Shown: piece by piece, positions 14,557 to 24,088 of the stretch
Layout: each line of letters begins with the position of its first letter
How positions within the stretch are numbered: position 1 is the stretch's first letter
Origin: Litorimonas taeanensis
GTDB lineage: Bacteria > Pseudomonadota > Alphaproteobacteria > Caulobacterales > Maricaulaceae
Assembly: GCF_003634015.1 (NCBI RefSeq)
Contig: NZ_RBII01000002.1
Location: 343,777 to 386,999, forward strand
DNA length: 43,223 nt
Reading direction: 5' to 3'
Made by a program: the position numbers and the translations under genes
The notes under the pieces: model-generated
The model's database searches: none
The model's input: only the letters and a program-made list of their open reading frames with translations
What the model was told of the DNA's origin: nothing

Positions 14557-16005
14557 GTGCTTAAGAATGAGGACAGCCTCGATAAGGCCTATCATCCAGG
14601 GTTCCTGACTGACACATCTGGGGTTCGGCGCGCCAACCACAAAGCTTCACTTCTTTTTAAAATCTTATTCTGGCTTGGGGTAGCCGCACTTGGCATAGGA
14701 CTTTTTCTCAACCCCTTGGCCTTTCTGTTAAAGCTCTCAAGCCTTATTGCTTGGATAAGTCTTGCCGTTGCAATGCTGCGTATTGCGGCGGCCATTAATC
14801 AGAAACCCAAAAGCCGGCGCTATGAATCCCCTCAAAACTATCCGAAATATTCTGTCCTCGTCCCCATATTTCATGAAGCCAATATGGTGGAATCTTTGAT
14901 GAACAATTTAGCCGCGTTAGATTACCCTCTATCGCAGCTTGAAATTTTCATCATATGTGAAGCCGTAGACCCTGATACAGTTGAAGCTGTTAAACGGTGT
15001 TTACGCCCGCCCTTTCAACTTGTTGTCGTGCCCGCAGGATATCCGCAAACCAAACCCCGCGCATTAAACTATGCCATGCAATACAGCACAGGAGAATATA
15101 TTACGATTTACGACGCAGAAGATCAGCCTCACCCCTCTCAGTTAAAAGCAGCGTTGCAATCCTTTGGCGAACATCCAGAATGGGCGGCGCTACAGGCGCC
15201 ACTCGATTACTATAATGCGGATGCGTCTTGGCTCTCGGCGCAGTTCACACTTGAATATGCCGCACTATTTCATGTTTGGATTCCATTTCTTTCTCGAATG
15301 GGCATACCGCTTCCGCTTGGTGGAACGTCTAATCACATGCGGCGAGGGCCGCTTGAAAAATGTGGGGGGTGGGACATTCACAATGTGACAGAAGATGCAG
15401 ATCTAAGTTTCCGCCTCGCAGCACTGGGCTATAAAATTGGATATATCCTGCCGCCCACAGATGAAGAGGCTGTCACGACGTTAAAAGCGTGGCATAATCA
15501 ACGAGCGCGGTGGATGAAAGGGTATATGCAGACATGGCTCGCGCACATGCATTCACCTTGGAAACCAAGAAACATCTTCGGGGTCATGCGATTTTTATCC
15601 TTGCAGTTTACCATCGCTTATGTGTTCTTATCCGCCTTTATCTTCACGCCTATTGTTTGCGGCGGCATCATTTATGCCATTTGTCATTGGCATATGGGCT
15701 GGTCACTCCCTTTTTCAAAAATTCATTTCCTCGCCCTCGGCACCAGCCTCGTCGCCGGCATTCTAATTGGTATGCTAGGGGCTTATCGCGCTGGAAAGAC
15801 CACTCATTTATGGAAAGCCTTTCTTATGCCCCTCTATTGGCTTTTACTTTTTTGGCCGACACTGAGGGCCTTGGTAGAGCTGAAAACCAAACCTTTTCAC
15901 TGGCATAAAACCACGCATGGTGTTAGCGCGTCGCAAACGAAACAAAATCAAATATTTTGCTGCCCCGCAGACGCGTCTATAAAGTCTCCAATGGTTACGG
16001 AGTAA
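14557..16005 (+). CDS. Membrane family 2 glycosyltransferase
   Basis: 482 residues from a GTG start with a G-rich ribosome site. It has one or two N-terminal helices (about 33-72), a cytosolic GT2 domain with the donor-binding IYDAEDQPHPSQLKAA, the acceptor/base region NVTEDADLSFRLAALGY and the QxxRW-type QRARWMKG, then three or four C-terminal helices. That is the architecture of processive cellulose-synthase-like or hyaluronan-synthase-like polymerases, but there is no PilZ domain. It likely builds an envelope polysaccharide or glycolipid from a nucleotide sugar. A 71-residue membrane protein follows four bases later. Confidence 0.88.
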   Translation: MLKNEDSLDKAYHPGFLTDTSGVRRANHKASLLFKILFWLGVAALGIGLFLNPLAFLLKLSSLIAWISLAVAMLRIAAAINQKPKSRRYESPQNYPKYSVLVPIFHEANMVESLMNNLAALDYPLSQLEIFIICEAVDPDTVEAVKRCLRPPFQLVVVPAGYPQTKPRALNYAMQYSTGEYITIYDAEDQPHPSQLKAALQSFGEHPEWAALQAPLDYYNADASWLSAQFTLEYAALFHVWIPFLSRMGIPLPLGGTSNHMRRGPLEKCGGWDIHNVTEDADLSFRLAALGYKIGYILPPTDEEAVTTLKAWHNQRARWMKGYMQTWLAHMHSPWKPRNIFGVMRFLSLQFTIAYVFLSAFIFTPIVCGGIIYAICHWHMGWSLPFSKIHFLALGTSLVAGILIGMLGAYRAGKTTHLWKAFLMPLYWLLLFWPTLRALVELKTKPFHWHKTTHGVSASQTKQNQIFCCPADASIKSPMVTE

Positions 16006-16009
16006 AGCC

Positions 16010-16225
16010 ATGTCACGGTCATCAGACCTTACCCTTACAATTATTGCCCTGATTTTTTTAGCGGGCTTAGCGATTATCGCTTTGCGAAATCATTTCGCTG
16101 AAAAACCCAGTATCAAACCCCACAGAGCCCCTTGGATGATTATTTGCTTAGGGAGTATTGCCACAGGCTTCATGGTCATTGTGCACCTAGTGAACTTAAT
16201 GGGGTTTGAAACAGGCCGGATGTAA
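16010..16225 (+). CDS. Small two-helix membrane protein, partner of the GT2 gene
   Basis: 71 residues with two hydrophobic helices (about 9-25 and 43-64) joined by a basic loop. The ribosome site GGAG is inside the last codons of the glycosyltransferase gene, so the two are coupled. It may be an accessory subunit of the glycosyltransferase; no family recognised. Its stop codon abuts the stop of the convergent thpR gene with no space for a terminator. Confidence 0.75.
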   Translation: MSRSSDLTLTIIALIFLAGLAIIALRNHFAEKPSIKPHRAPWMIICLGSIATGFMVIVHLVNLMGFETGRM

Positions 16226-16768
16226 CTAGACTCCTAATAAAGGATAGCTGGCCTCTAGTCGGTAAATATTAGGTCCGTTAATTTTGCGCCAACTTGAATA
16301 GAGTTGAAATTCATCAACAAAAAAAGGGCCTGCTTCGAAAGCCGCTAACCTTTGTTCAAATTTAATAATACGGTCCAAGGGCGCGCCTTTCTTCAAATAA
16401 GCAAGCGTAACATGTGGCACATATTTTCTTTTCTCCATGACAATACCTGCACGGCGTGCGGCCGTTTTGCAATGTTCATGGATACGGGTCAACGATGGGT
16501 GAGGCTGCACACCCGCCCATATTGAATGAGGCTCTGCAGAACCAAAATGTCCTACCCCTTTAATTGAAAGTTCAAAACCACACATTCGCAGCTTCGCAAG
16601 TTCATCGTCTAGAATTTCAGCGCGGTCATCATCAACCTCACTGAAAAATCCTGTCGTGATGTGTAGCTTCTCTGCTGCCGACCACCTAGCCCCAGAAACG
16701 CCTTTTTGAATACGGGTTAGAGCCGTAACCGTGCGAGGTTGCATTTTGATGGCGGCAAATAATATCAT
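16226..16768 (-). CDS. thpR: RNA 2',3'-cyclic phosphodiesterase (LigT family)
   Basis: 180 residues if it starts at MILFAAIKM, which matches the family N-terminus; an upstream in-frame start at 16861 would add 31 residues of no family character. The two HxTx catalytic motifs are HITT (LHITTGFF) and HVTL (PHVTLAYL) in the usual order, marking the 2H phosphoesterase fold. Such enzymes hydrolyse 2',3'-cyclic phosphate ends of RNA. It is convergent with and abuts the small membrane protein gene. Confidence 0.9.
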   Translation of the reverse strand: MILFAAIKMQPRTVTALTRIQKGVSGARWSAAEKLHITTGFFSEVDDDRAEILDDELAKLRMCGFELSIKGVGHFGSAEPHSIWAGVQPHPSLTRIHEHCKTAARRAGIVMEKRKYVPHVTLAYLKKGAPLDRIIKFEQRLAAFEAGPFFVDEFQLYSSWRKINGPNIYRLEASYPLLGV

Positions 16769-17034
16769 GGCATTATCATTGTAAACTAAATTGGAAACCG
16801 CAGGCGTCGTATTTTGATCCCGCGCCAATTCTGTGCTGAAGGGCTCAAAAGCGACTATCAAAGATCACGCGAGTTTTGCGCCCTGCTGAATCCACCATAT
16901 GACATTCGTTTTGCGGTCTTACGGCTATTATTCATCAGGCTTCGCTTTGAATTCTGATAAAAATAGCTTATATAGACTGTAAGCCGCAAGACAATTCGAT
17001 ATGTCTTGCCATAACGTGAATAAAGGAGCGTTTA

Positions 17035-17745
17035 ATGAATGATTTTAACTCGTCCGTCGGCGTAGGTGCCCAAACCGATGTCGGCCTTAAGAGCTTTATG
17101 CTCGGTACATATCGCTATATGGCTCTGGCCATGTTGGTAACTGCCGCTGTTGCTTATATTAGTGCGCCTTATGTTGCACAAAGCGGCATTTTCCGTAGCC
17201 CCTTTGCGCTACTTGGTTTTGTTATTGCTATCCCTGTTTTGTTCGGCGCTGTGGGTGCTAAATTGCAATCCATGAGCAAAGGCGGCGTCTTAGCGTTCCT
17301 CTTTGGCTTTGCGGCGTTCCTAGGCCTATTTATGTCCGCTATTACAATCGCATTCCCTGGCGTAGTTCTGGCTAAAGTCTTTTTCATGACCGTAGCCATG
17401 TTCGGCGCTCTTAGTCTTTTTGGATATACGACACAGCGTAACTTAGGGACATTTGTCAAATATGCGGCAGCAGCCTTTATCGGTTATGTTGCTATCAGCC
17501 TCTTGGGGGCCTTTTTCCCCTCTCTACGTCCAACAGGGCCTCTTGATGTAATCATCAATATTGTAGCCCTCGCCGCCATTGCCATCATTACGGCATGGGA
17601 AACACAAATGCTAAAACGCATTTACTACGGTAGCTCTGGTGATGCCGTCATGATGGACAAGCTCTCAGCTTATGGCGCAGCCTCTTTGCTCCTAGCTTTT
17701 GTTAACATGTTCCAAATCCTTCTCAGCCTTTTTGGCCGTGAGTAA
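17035..17745 (+). CDS. Bax inhibitor-1/YccA family membrane protein
   Basis: 236 residues with seven membrane helices from residue 24 to the end. Family features are LKSFMLGTYRYMALAM near the start and AWETQMLKRIYY, with the conserved acidic residue of the pH-gated pore of the BsYetJ-type members, then LSAYGAASLLLAFVNMF. A clean ribosome site (AAAGGAG, seven bases before ATG) fixes the start. Roles proposed for bacterial members are calcium leak and protease modulation. A terminator follows. Confidence 0.95.
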   Translation: MNDFNSSVGVGAQTDVGLKSFMLGTYRYMALAMLVTAAVAYISAPYVAQSGIFRSPFALLGFVIAIPVLFGAVGAKLQSMSKGGVLAFLFGFAAFLGLFMSAITIAFPGVVLAKVFFMTVAMFGALSLFGYTTQRNLGTFVKYAAAAFIGYVAISLLGAFFPSLRPTGPLDVIINIVALAAIAIITAWETQMLKRIYYGSSGDAVMMDKLSAYGAASLLLAFVNMFQILLSLFGRE

Positions 17746-17765
17746 TTTACATAAATAAGAGTTCG

Positions 17766-17791
17766 AACCCGCCTCACTGGCGGGTTTTTTT
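17766..17791 (+). terminator. Intrinsic terminator of the BI-1 gene
   Basis: An eight-base stem (AACCCGCC at 17766-17773 with 17779-17786) with a five-base loop, followed by a T run. It lies 20 bases after the BI-1 stop codon. Confidence 0.93.
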
Positions 17792-17930
17792 ATGGCTATA
17801 GAACAGTCAAATTTCAGCTCTCCTCATAAAAACTTGATTTTACAACAGTTTCATGACAAATCGTTAATGGATTGACGGGCCAAAGAGCGCGCAATCTTTT
17901 CGCATTTTGCGACATCAGGGGAGAAAAACT

Positions 17931-18269
17931 ATGTCACTTGCAAAAATCATATGGGCCGTCAGCGCTGCGGCCGCCATTATTTTAGCGTTCATCAATCTTG
18001 CGGGACATGACGCTATGATATTGGCAATATTGGGACTGCTTTCAGGATTTTTCTTGGATCACAACCATCGTCGTGGCGTTATTATAGCGGCTATATTTTT
18101 GATGGCAGGCGGCGCTAGCGCGTTAGCTAGCATTGTCGGCATCGGGGACTATTTGACGGCAATTTTAACAAGTCTAGGCGCGGTCTTTGCAGCCGCATCT
18201 GTCATGGCCATCGTTAGAACTTTGGTCGAACGTATATTCCTGTCAAACAAGGAAGCCTCGACAGCATAA
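17931..18269 (+). CDS. Unknown small three-to-four-helix membrane protein
   Basis: 112 residues. The start at 17931 is supported by AGGGGAG eight bases upstream; a TTG at 17907 would add eight polar residues. Hydrophobic segments cover about 4-22, 26-40, 45-70 and 75-100, and the C-terminus is basic then polar (RIFLSNKEAST). No family recognised. Its own strong terminator follows; the promoter must lie after the BI-1 terminator. Confidence 0.75.
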   Translation: MSLAKIIWAVSAAAAIILAFINLAGHDAMILAILGLLSGFFLDHNHRRGVIIAAIFLMAGGASALASIVGIGDYLTAILTSLGAVFAAASVMAIVRTLVERIFLSNKEASTA

Positions 18270-18289
18270 GTCGACGTTCATCATTTAAC

Positions 18290-18320
18290 AAAAAAGCTCG
18301 CTCTCGTAGCGGGCTTTTTT
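18290..18320. terminator. Bidirectional intrinsic terminator
   Basis: A 13-base stem (18290-18302 with 18308-18320, one G-T pair) with a CTCGT loop and A/T runs on both sides. It separates the small membrane gene from the convergent DUF2794 gene. Confidence 0.93.
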
Positions 18321-18328
18321 ATTTGGCT

Positions 18329-18670
18329 TTAGACGGACTGGAAACGCTGCTTGTCAAAGACTCGCAAAACAGTCGCGAGATCGTGACCACGCTTCAATAT
18401 GAGGCCCCCCGGCGCAACCACCGCAAATTGGCCCTGTTTATTCTTTAACTCAGGCTTTTTTTCGACGCGATATAGAGCGTGTTCTGTTGCCTTGCGATAA
18501 ATTGAGAAAACAGCCTTATCCTGTAAAAAATCGATGGCGTAATCTTTCCAATCTCCTTTGGAAACCATCTGTCCATAAATATTTAAAATCAATCCTAACT
18601 CTCGCCTATCAAAGGCGACTTGGCTTGGCTGTTTTTTCCGGGACTTTTTAATCGGGACAATATTCGACAT
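18329..18670 (-). CDS. DUF2794 family protein
   Basis: 113 residues matching DUF2794, an alphaproteobacterial family of unknown function: VAFDRRELGLILNIYGQMV, GDWKDYAIDFLQDKAVFSIYR, LYRVEKKPELKNKQGQF and LILKRGHDLATVLRVFD. No signal peptide or helix, so cytosolic. A basic N-terminus (KKSRKKQ) could touch nucleic acid. It shares the convergent terminator with the gene to its left. Confidence 0.9.
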   Translation of the reverse strand: MSNIVPIKKSRKKQPSQVAFDRRELGLILNIYGQMVSKGDWKDYAIDFLQDKAVFSIYRKATEHALYRVEKKPELKNKQGQFAVVAPGGLILKRGHDLATVLRVFDKQRFQSV

Positions 18671-18829
18671 TTCCCTAACCTAAGAGGCTTCCTCAGTTTG
18701 GGCAAGTTGCATTGCACATACCCAATCGTGTTGAAGCCTTAATGCCCGCCTGTCCGAAGTGTAAGGTTTTGCCATAAATTAGACATAATTTGGTCTCGCT
18801 TCGACCATAGTGAAAGCGCAGTTTGAAAT

Positions 18830-18996
18830 TGTCAGTTGGTGTTCTTAGAAAATTCGGTTTTTCTTTTGGCCCCCCAGCCCCCCGAATATTTTAGGGACAG
18901 CAACTGACGCATCCCTTCCCCGGGTTTGGATGAGCCATATTAAACAAACCCTGACGGACCTTTGCGCTTCAGCCCCGCTTAGGTCCGTTCCCTTTT
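18830..18996 (+). ncRNA. Candidate structured small RNA with three hairpins
   Basis: The interval between the DUF2794 start and the DUF1223 stop has no reading frame but shows three consecutive hairpins. H1 pairs 18830-18857 with 18882-18909 (28 pairs with two mismatches and a few G-U) around a C-rich loop. H2 pairs GGGTTTG (18922-18928) with CAAACCC (18945-18951). H3 pairs ACGGACCT (18954-18961) with AGGTCCGT (18981-18988) and is followed by TCCCTTTTT, so it would terminate a rightward transcript. A weak -10 (CATAAT, 18784-18789) lies upstream. It does not show the SRP, tmRNA or obvious 6S signatures. The C-rich loop could pair with G-rich ribosome sites. Confidence 0.45.
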
Positions 18997-19005
18997 TAAG
19001 GGTAG

Positions 19006-19752
19006 CTATGGTTTAAGAATAGCGGCTGTAATTATTTTACTGGAATCAGGAGCATGAAACAAAGCGGCGTAGGCCTGTCCAGCTTCGAGCTTAGAAGGCA
19101 AACGTAGATCATCGCCGCCCCAATTTGGTGTATCGAGCCCCATAACAACATTTTCAATTTCTAACACGCGCCCTGAATTCTCGCCGCGTTTGACGGCCAC
19201 TTTTTGCGTGCCTGGCTGATACCGAACAAGAGACAAATTATAGTCTGCAGGAAGGTTTGCAGAAATTACAACATCGCCGCCTTTATCCAAACGAATATTC
19301 GCTTTGGGCCTAGAGGTTGAAAGCGGCATAGAAATAACATCACTCTCTGAATAATTCGGACTATGGGCCGCGCCGTTCAAAACAATTTGCGGCGTGTAAT
19401 TATTTGAACCGAGTGACTTTCCATATTCGTTTTGCCGCGCCGTAAAAGCGGCGTCACCGAAGCTATCTTTCCATCCCAAATAATCCCAATATGTTACGCC
19501 ATATGACAAGACGAGTGCATCCGAACGGTTGGCCGCCAGTTCGGAAACAAAATGGTTGGCCCGTGGACAGGATGAACAACCTTGTGAGGTGAAAAGCTCG
19601 ACAACGAATTTCGGTTGAGCATCCCGCTGCTCAACACTTTGCTGTACCCTTTCATCCGTCGCGGCTTGGGCGCCAGAACTAATCACAAGCTCTAAACCAA
19701 TTGCGGTGCTTAAGGTGAGTCCAAGAGTAAATAAAAAAGCAGCATGTTTCAT
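19006..19752 (-). CDS. DUF1223 family thioredoxin-like exported protein
   Basis: 248 residues. A signal peptide (FLFTLGLTLSTAIGLEL, cleavage near SGAQA) is followed by the DUF1223 core: VVELFTSQGCSSCPRAN, YWDYLGWKDSFG, TARQNEYGKSL, YTPQIVLNG. The CSSC pair sits where thioredoxin folds carry their active-site Cys, so a periplasmic redox role is plausible but unproven. A C-terminal beta-rich domain follows. It stands alone between the candidate RNA and the AI-2E gene. Confidence 0.92.
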   Translation of the reverse strand: MKHAAFLFTLGLTLSTAIGLELVISSGAQAATDERVQQSVEQRDAQPKFVVELFTSQGCSSCPRANHFVSELAANRSDALVLSYGVTYWDYLGWKDSFGDAAFTARQNEYGKSLGSNNYTPQIVLNGAAHSPNYSESDVISMPLSTSRPKANIRLDKGGDVVISANLPADYNLSLVRYQPGTQKVAVKRGENSGRVLEIENVVMGLDTPNWGGDDLRLPSKLEAGQAYAALFHAPDSSKIITAAILKP

Positions 19753-19846
19753 AATTTATCTATAGCAAGCCTTTTCTGAATAGGCGATTGACGAACGCAT
19801 CACGCCTCTGTGAAACGCAGTGGCATCACAGAATCTCCGCCCTCAA

Positions 19847-20950
19847 TTATAATGACGGGACAGCATTTTTCGCCTGTTTCTCATAAGGGTCTAAATCTGG
19901 CTGACCATCGGCAGACAGTAAAACTGCAATCCAACGCGTCGTTGGGAATTGTGCCAAGACGATCATAATGATGACCGTTAACGGCGCAGACAGAAAGGCC
20001 CCAACGCCGCCCCACAACGCTCCCCATAAAGTAAGAGACAACACGACGACCAAAGCTGAAAGGTTCATGCTGTCTCCCATCATTTTGGGCTGTATTGTAT
20101 TGCCAATGATAAATTGCGCTCCGAATAAGGCTCCTGCCAGAATACCGATACGGCCCACGCTATCAAACTGTACGGCCGCAAAAATGACAGGAAGGGCGAC
20201 GGCCGCGAGGCCCCCAACGATGGGGATGTAATTCAATATGAATATAACCAATGCCCAAAAGAGGGCATTATCTAAACCCAAGGCGACCATCGCAATATAG
20301 GATACAACAGTTTGCATCAGGCTGATGATGGTTTGAACACCAAGATATTTTTCGATGGAATGACGAATACGTTCTCCGACTTTATGCGCCTGTGCTCGGC
20401 GGCTACGGTCTGGGAAAAGGTCATCCATTTTTTTGGGAAAGCTAGATTGTGCAGCAAAGAGAAATGCCACATAAATCGCGATAAAGCTGATATTCCCTAA
20501 TACACCTTGGATAGAACTTGCAAATCCCGCTAAGCCGCTCTGCAGTTTTTCACTCAAACCAAACCGATCATTTAACGTTGAGACACTAAGGTTTTCTTGC
20601 CCAGTAATACCTCCGACCCATTCAAACATCATCTGAAGTTTAGCTTCATATAAAGGGGCCTGTTTCACGATATCCGATGCCGTATCGGCAATGATAAATC
20701 CTATACCAATAAAAGCCGCCACTACGGTCAAAACCGCAATTATCAAAGCAACCCAATAAGGAAATTTTGGTGATAACCTATCCATCCATCGTGCAAAGGC
20801 ATCAATGATAAGCCATATAAACACGGCCAAAGCAAAAGGGGTGATAAGGTCTCGAATTACATAAAGCCCAGCAATTCCAAGTATAAACGCAATAAACAGG
20901 AGGCTTGCTCGCACAGCCGGGTCGGTTGTGCGGTTTTCAGATTCAGCCAT
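19847..20950 (-). CDS. AI-2E family transporter (PerM-like)
   Basis: 367 residues with about eight membrane segments: two at the N-terminus (17-50), one at 65-88, a central soluble domain (about 95-145, [15 protein letters not shown]), then 150-170, 210-250, 265-300 and 315-345. The family motif [19 protein letters not shown] is present, followed by LGAQFIIGN and [20 protein letters not shown]. Substrates of this family vary. Divergent from the HerA-like ATPase gene; about 100 bases hold both promoters. Confidence 0.93.
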   Translation of the reverse strand: MAESENRTTDPAVRASLLFIAFILGIAGLYVIRDLITPFALAVFIWLIIDAFARWMDRLSPKFPYWVALIIAVLTVVAAFIGIGFIIADTASDIVKQAPLYEAKLQMMFEWVGGITGQENLSVSTLNDRFGLSEKLQSGLAGFASSIQGVLGNISFIAIYVAFLFAAQSSFPKKMDDLFPDRSRRAQAHKVGERIRHSIEKYLGVQTIISLMQTVVSYIAMVALGLDNALFWALVIFILNYIPIVGGLAAVALPVIFAAVQFDSVGRIGILAGALFGAQFIIGNTIQPKMMGDSMNLSALVVVLSLTLWGALWGGVGAFLSAPLTVIIMIVLAQFPTTRWIAVLLSADGQPDLDPYEKQAKNAVPSL

Positions 20951-21053
20951 TTGCAGTTTCCCTCTTTTAGACTATGCCATATTGCATTCTTATGCCCTAT
21001 TACATAACAATTTCTCACGACACTCTAAACCAAAAATATATAAGGCTTTCGCA

Positions 21054-22607
21054 ATGTCAGGCTCAATAGACGATCATATCTTTGTCGGTACAGATGATGA
21101 AGGTAACCGTCAAAATCTTTTACTTAAACTTGCCAACCGCCATGGATTAATTGCAGGCGCCACAGGCACTGGTAAAACCGTTACGCTTCAAATCCTAACA
21201 GAAGGGTTTTCCAAAGCCGGCGTTCCTGTCTTTGCCGCAGATGTAAAAGGGGACTTATCTGGCGTTTCGCAATCGGGTTCAGAGACGCATAAGCTCCATG
21301 ACAAATTAATCGCACGGGCAACCAAGATTGGCCTTATCGGCAATGATTATGCAGGTCTGCTGGGCCAAGGTTATAGCTACTCTGCTATGCCAACCATTTT
21401 TTGGGATTTATACGGTAAACAAGGCCACCCTGTCCGCACAACGATTTCCGAAATGGGGCCAACGCTTTTGGCGCGCCTAATGGGTTTGAACGAAACTCAA
21501 GAAGGTATTTTAACTATCGCATTTGAGCTAGCTGATGACGAATCTATGCTTTTGCTGGATTTAAAGGACTTGCGCGCGCTTCTAAATTTTCTTTCAGATA
21601 ATCGGGCCGAAATCAGCCGCGAATACGGGAATGTCACCACACAATCTGTCGCCGCAATTCAGCGAAGCTTATTACGATTAGAGCGAGCTGGTGCAGAAGA
21701 GTTCTTTGGCGAACCCGCTCTTAAACTCGAAGACTTAATGAAAACAGATGAAAATGGACGCGGTATAGTTTCTATATTAGCCGCGGATGAACTCATTAAT
21801 TCTCCAGCGCTTTATTCAACCTTTCTTCTTTGGCTTTTATCAGAATTATTTGAAGAACTGCCAGAAGTCGGAAATCCTGATAAACCGAAAATGGTTTTCT
21901 TTTTTGATGAAGCGCACCTTCTTTTTGACGATGCTCCAAAAGCGCTCATCGATAAAATCGAACAAGTGGCCCGGCTTATTCGCTCTAAAGGCGTTGGCAT
22001 TTATTTTGTAACACAAAACCCTATGGACATCCCTGACAGTGTTTTGGGACAATTAGGTAACCGCATTCAACATGCGCTTCGTGCCTATACGCCAAAAGAG
22101 CAAAAGGCTGTCCGTGCGGCCGCCAGCTCTTTCCGCGAAAATCCATCCTTTAAGACTGAAGATGTTATTACCGACCTAGGTGTCGGTGAGGCCTTGGTGA
22201 GTCTATTAGATGCAGACGGCGTGCCCGGCATTGTCGGCCGTACGCTTATTCGTCCGCCATCAAGCCGCCTTGGCCCAGCAACAGCCGCTGAGCGTAAAAC
22301 AACAATTAAAAACAGCCCTGTCTTCGGTCAATATGATACACCTATTGACCGCGAAAGTGCCTATGAAGAATTAGAGGCAAAAGCCAAGAAAATGGAGCAA
22401 GACGCTGCAAAAGTTGAAGCGGCGAAAACCAAGGCAAAGAAGACGCCAAAGAAAAAAACCACGACCCGAAAAACCACATCTCGTCGTAAAACAAAATCAG
22501 CAACGGACCATGTCCTCCATGAAGTTAAACTCGTAGGGCGGCAAATAATGCGTACAGAAGGGCGGCGAATTATTCGAGGCATTCTTGGCGGCTTGATGCG
22601 GCGATAG
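21054..22607 (+). CDS. HerA/YjgR-like ATPase (DUF853 family)
   Basis: 517 residues from the ATG at 21054; an open frame reaching back to 20928 would run into the divergent AI-2E gene. The opening ([19 protein letters not shown], then [15 protein letters not shown] with Walker A), Walker B ([11 protein letters not shown]), the sensor VTQNPMDIP and [13 protein letters not shown] match the FtsK/HerA-class YjgR proteins. The C-terminal 70 residues are a Lys/Thr-rich basic linker and an amphipathic tail. Probably a hexameric DNA-directed or protein-directed motor; the cellular role is not settled. Confidence 0.92.
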   Translation: MSGSIDDHIFVGTDDEGNRQNLLLKLANRHGLIAGATGTGKTVTLQILTEGFSKAGVPVFAADVKGDLSGVSQSGSETHKLHDKLIARATKIGLIGNDYAGLLGQGYSYSAMPTIFWDLYGKQGHPVRTTISEMGPTLLARLMGLNETQEGILTIAFELADDESMLLLDLKDLRALLNFLSDNRAEISREYGNVTTQSVAAIQRSLLRLERAGAEEFFGEPALKLEDLMKTDENGRGIVSILAADELINSPALYSTFLLWLLSELFEELPEVGNPDKPKMVFFFDEAHLLFDDAPKALIDKIEQVARLIRSKGVGIYFVTQNPMDIPDSVLGQLGNRIQHALRAYTPKEQKAVRAAASSFRENPSFKTEDVITDLGVGEALVSLLDADGVPGIVGRTLIRPPSSRLGPATAAERKTTIKNSPVFGQYDTPIDRESAYEELEAKAKKMEQDAAKVEAAKTKAKKTPKKKTTTRKTTSRRKTKSATDHVLHEVKLVGRQIMRTEGRRIIRGILGGLMRR

Positions 22608-22612
22608 CGTAT

Positions 22613-23458
22613 ATGCGCACACGCTTTGCGCCGTCGCCTACTGGCTATCTTCATCTAGGCCACGCAAAAGCGGCCTATGAGGCCTTTCACTATGCCCAAA
22701 GCGCGGGCGGTGTTTGTCTCTTACGGATTGAAGATACAGACCACACACGGTGCAAACCAGAATACACCCAAGCGGTGTTTACGGACCTTGATTGGTTAGG
22801 CTTTGATTGGCCCGTCCCTGCGCGCCGTCAAAGCCAGCACTATCCGGATTACGCCAAGGTGGTCTTGCAGCTTCTCGAACGCGGCCTCGCCTATCCCTGC
22901 GCTCTCACGCGCTCTGATATAAAGAATGGAAGCCAACCCGCTCCAGAAAATTTTGCCGCTCACTGGAATAATGAGCAAGTTATCTCACGCCTTCAGTCTG
23001 CTGCCGCGACTGAGGCACCAACGCTTCCATTTTCGATACGCCTCAACCTCTCCAAAGCGATTAGAACCCTCAACAAAGCGGCAAAGTTCAAAGAAACTGG
23101 GCCGCTATACACTGGTGTGTATGATGCGCGTGAGAGCCTCGCCCAACGGGAAGACCCCATTCTTGCTCGCAAAGATATTGGATGTAGCTATATGATAGCG
23201 GGACCGCATGATGATTGGCACCAAAACATAAGTCATGTTGTACGCGGGGCAGACTTATTTCATGAAACCGCTTTGCATGTTCTTATCCAAAATCTGATGG
23301 GCTGGCCCACACCACTATATCATCATCATGGATTGGTTCTTGCTGAAACGGGCGAAAAGCTATCTAAGCGTAATCTGGACACAAGCTTACACGGTCTTCG
23401 TGAAGCGGGCCAAACGCGCGAAAACATTTTCGACCTGATTCACATGGACAGACTTTAA
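22613..23458 (+). CDS. gluQ: Glutamyl-Q tRNA(Asp) synthetase
   Basis: 281 residues, the short tRNA-synthetase paralogue that attaches glutamate to the queuine base of tRNA-Asp. It has the class I signature HLGH (15-18, in RFAPSPTGYLHLGHAK), LLRIEDTDHTRC, YMIAGPHDDWHQNISHVVRG and the KMSKS-type KLSKR (249-253). The anticodon-binding domain is absent as expected. The zinc-binding Cys cluster of the E. coli enzyme is not conserved (only YPCALT remains). Five bases after the ATPase gene, and its stop is followed at once by the next ATG. It completes the pathway served by queG. Confidence 0.95.
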   Translation: MRTRFAPSPTGYLHLGHAKAAYEAFHYAQSAGGVCLLRIEDTDHTRCKPEYTQAVFTDLDWLGFDWPVPARRQSQHYPDYAKVVLQLLERGLAYPCALTRSDIKNGSQPAPENFAAHWNNEQVISRLQSAAATEAPTLPFSIRLNLSKAIRTLNKAAKFKETGPLYTGVYDARESLAQREDPILARKDIGCSYMIAGPHDDWHQNISHVVRGADLFHETALHVLIQNLMGWPTPLYHHHGLVLAETGEKLSKRNLDTSLHGLREAGQTRENIFDLIHMDRL

Positions 23459-24070
23459 ATGACATCTGCTTATTTCTTGGATTTGTTTGATTGGGTTGGC
23501 GTCTTTGTATTTGCTGTTTCTGGCGGGCTTATCGCCGTTCGGCAACGCATGGATATTTTTGGTGTTGTTGTCATCGCTCTTTTACCAGCCATTGGCGGCG
23601 GGACCTTACGGGACGTATTACTTGGCCAACCTGTGTTTTGGTTAAGTGACCAAATCAGTCTTTTAATTGCTACAGGAGCAGGCTTTGCCGCGTTCTTAGC
23701 CCCACGTTTTTGGACAAAATTTAAAAGTTTGCGCTGGCTTGATTCAGCAGGGCTGGCTCTCTTTGCTGTGGTCGGCGCCTCAAAAGCCTATTCGCTAGGC
23801 TATGGCTTTGTCATCTGTACGATAATGGGTACGATAACGGCCACCGCCGGGGGGCTCTTACGCGATGTTGTTTGTAACGAAACCCCCATGTTATTGAAAT
23901 CTGACATCTATGCCACGGCCGCGTTCTCAGGCGCGGCAGCCTATGTCATATCAAAAGCGCAAGGGGGTTCTGAACTTCTCAGCTTGTCTTTAGGCGCAGG
24001 ATTAGTCTTTCTCTTACGCGCGGTAACTATACTTTATAAACTTAACCTCCCGACTAGTAAGGGCGACTAA
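23459..24070 (+). CDS. TRIC/UPF0126 family cation channel protein
   Basis: 203 residues, seven helices built from two internal repeats. Repeat one has VFAVSGGLIAVRQRMD and GGGTLRDVLLG; repeat two has LFAVVGASKAYSLGYG and AGGLLRDVVC. The glycine-kinked helices with the conserved GGxxRD motifs are the hallmark of prokaryotic TRIC channels. The ATG follows the gluQ stop without a gap (TAAATG), so the genes form one transcript. Confidence 0.93.
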   Translation: MTSAYFLDLFDWVGVFVFAVSGGLIAVRQRMDIFGVVVIALLPAIGGGTLRDVLLGQPVFWLSDQISLLIATGAGFAAFLAPRFWTKFKSLRWLDSAGLALFAVVGASKAYSLGYGFVICTIMGTITATAGGLLRDVVCNETPMLLKSDIYATAAFSGAAAYVISKAQGGSELLSLSLGAGLVFLLRAVTILYKLNLPTSKGD

Positions 24071-24088
24071 GCCCCGATATAAAACCTT

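Noticed and set aside
18830-18996. 6S, SRP or tmRNA identity for the structured region
   Set aside because: The ends do not pair into one long hairpin as in 6S, the SRP GGAAGG-type loop is absent, and there is no tRNA-like domain or tag frame.
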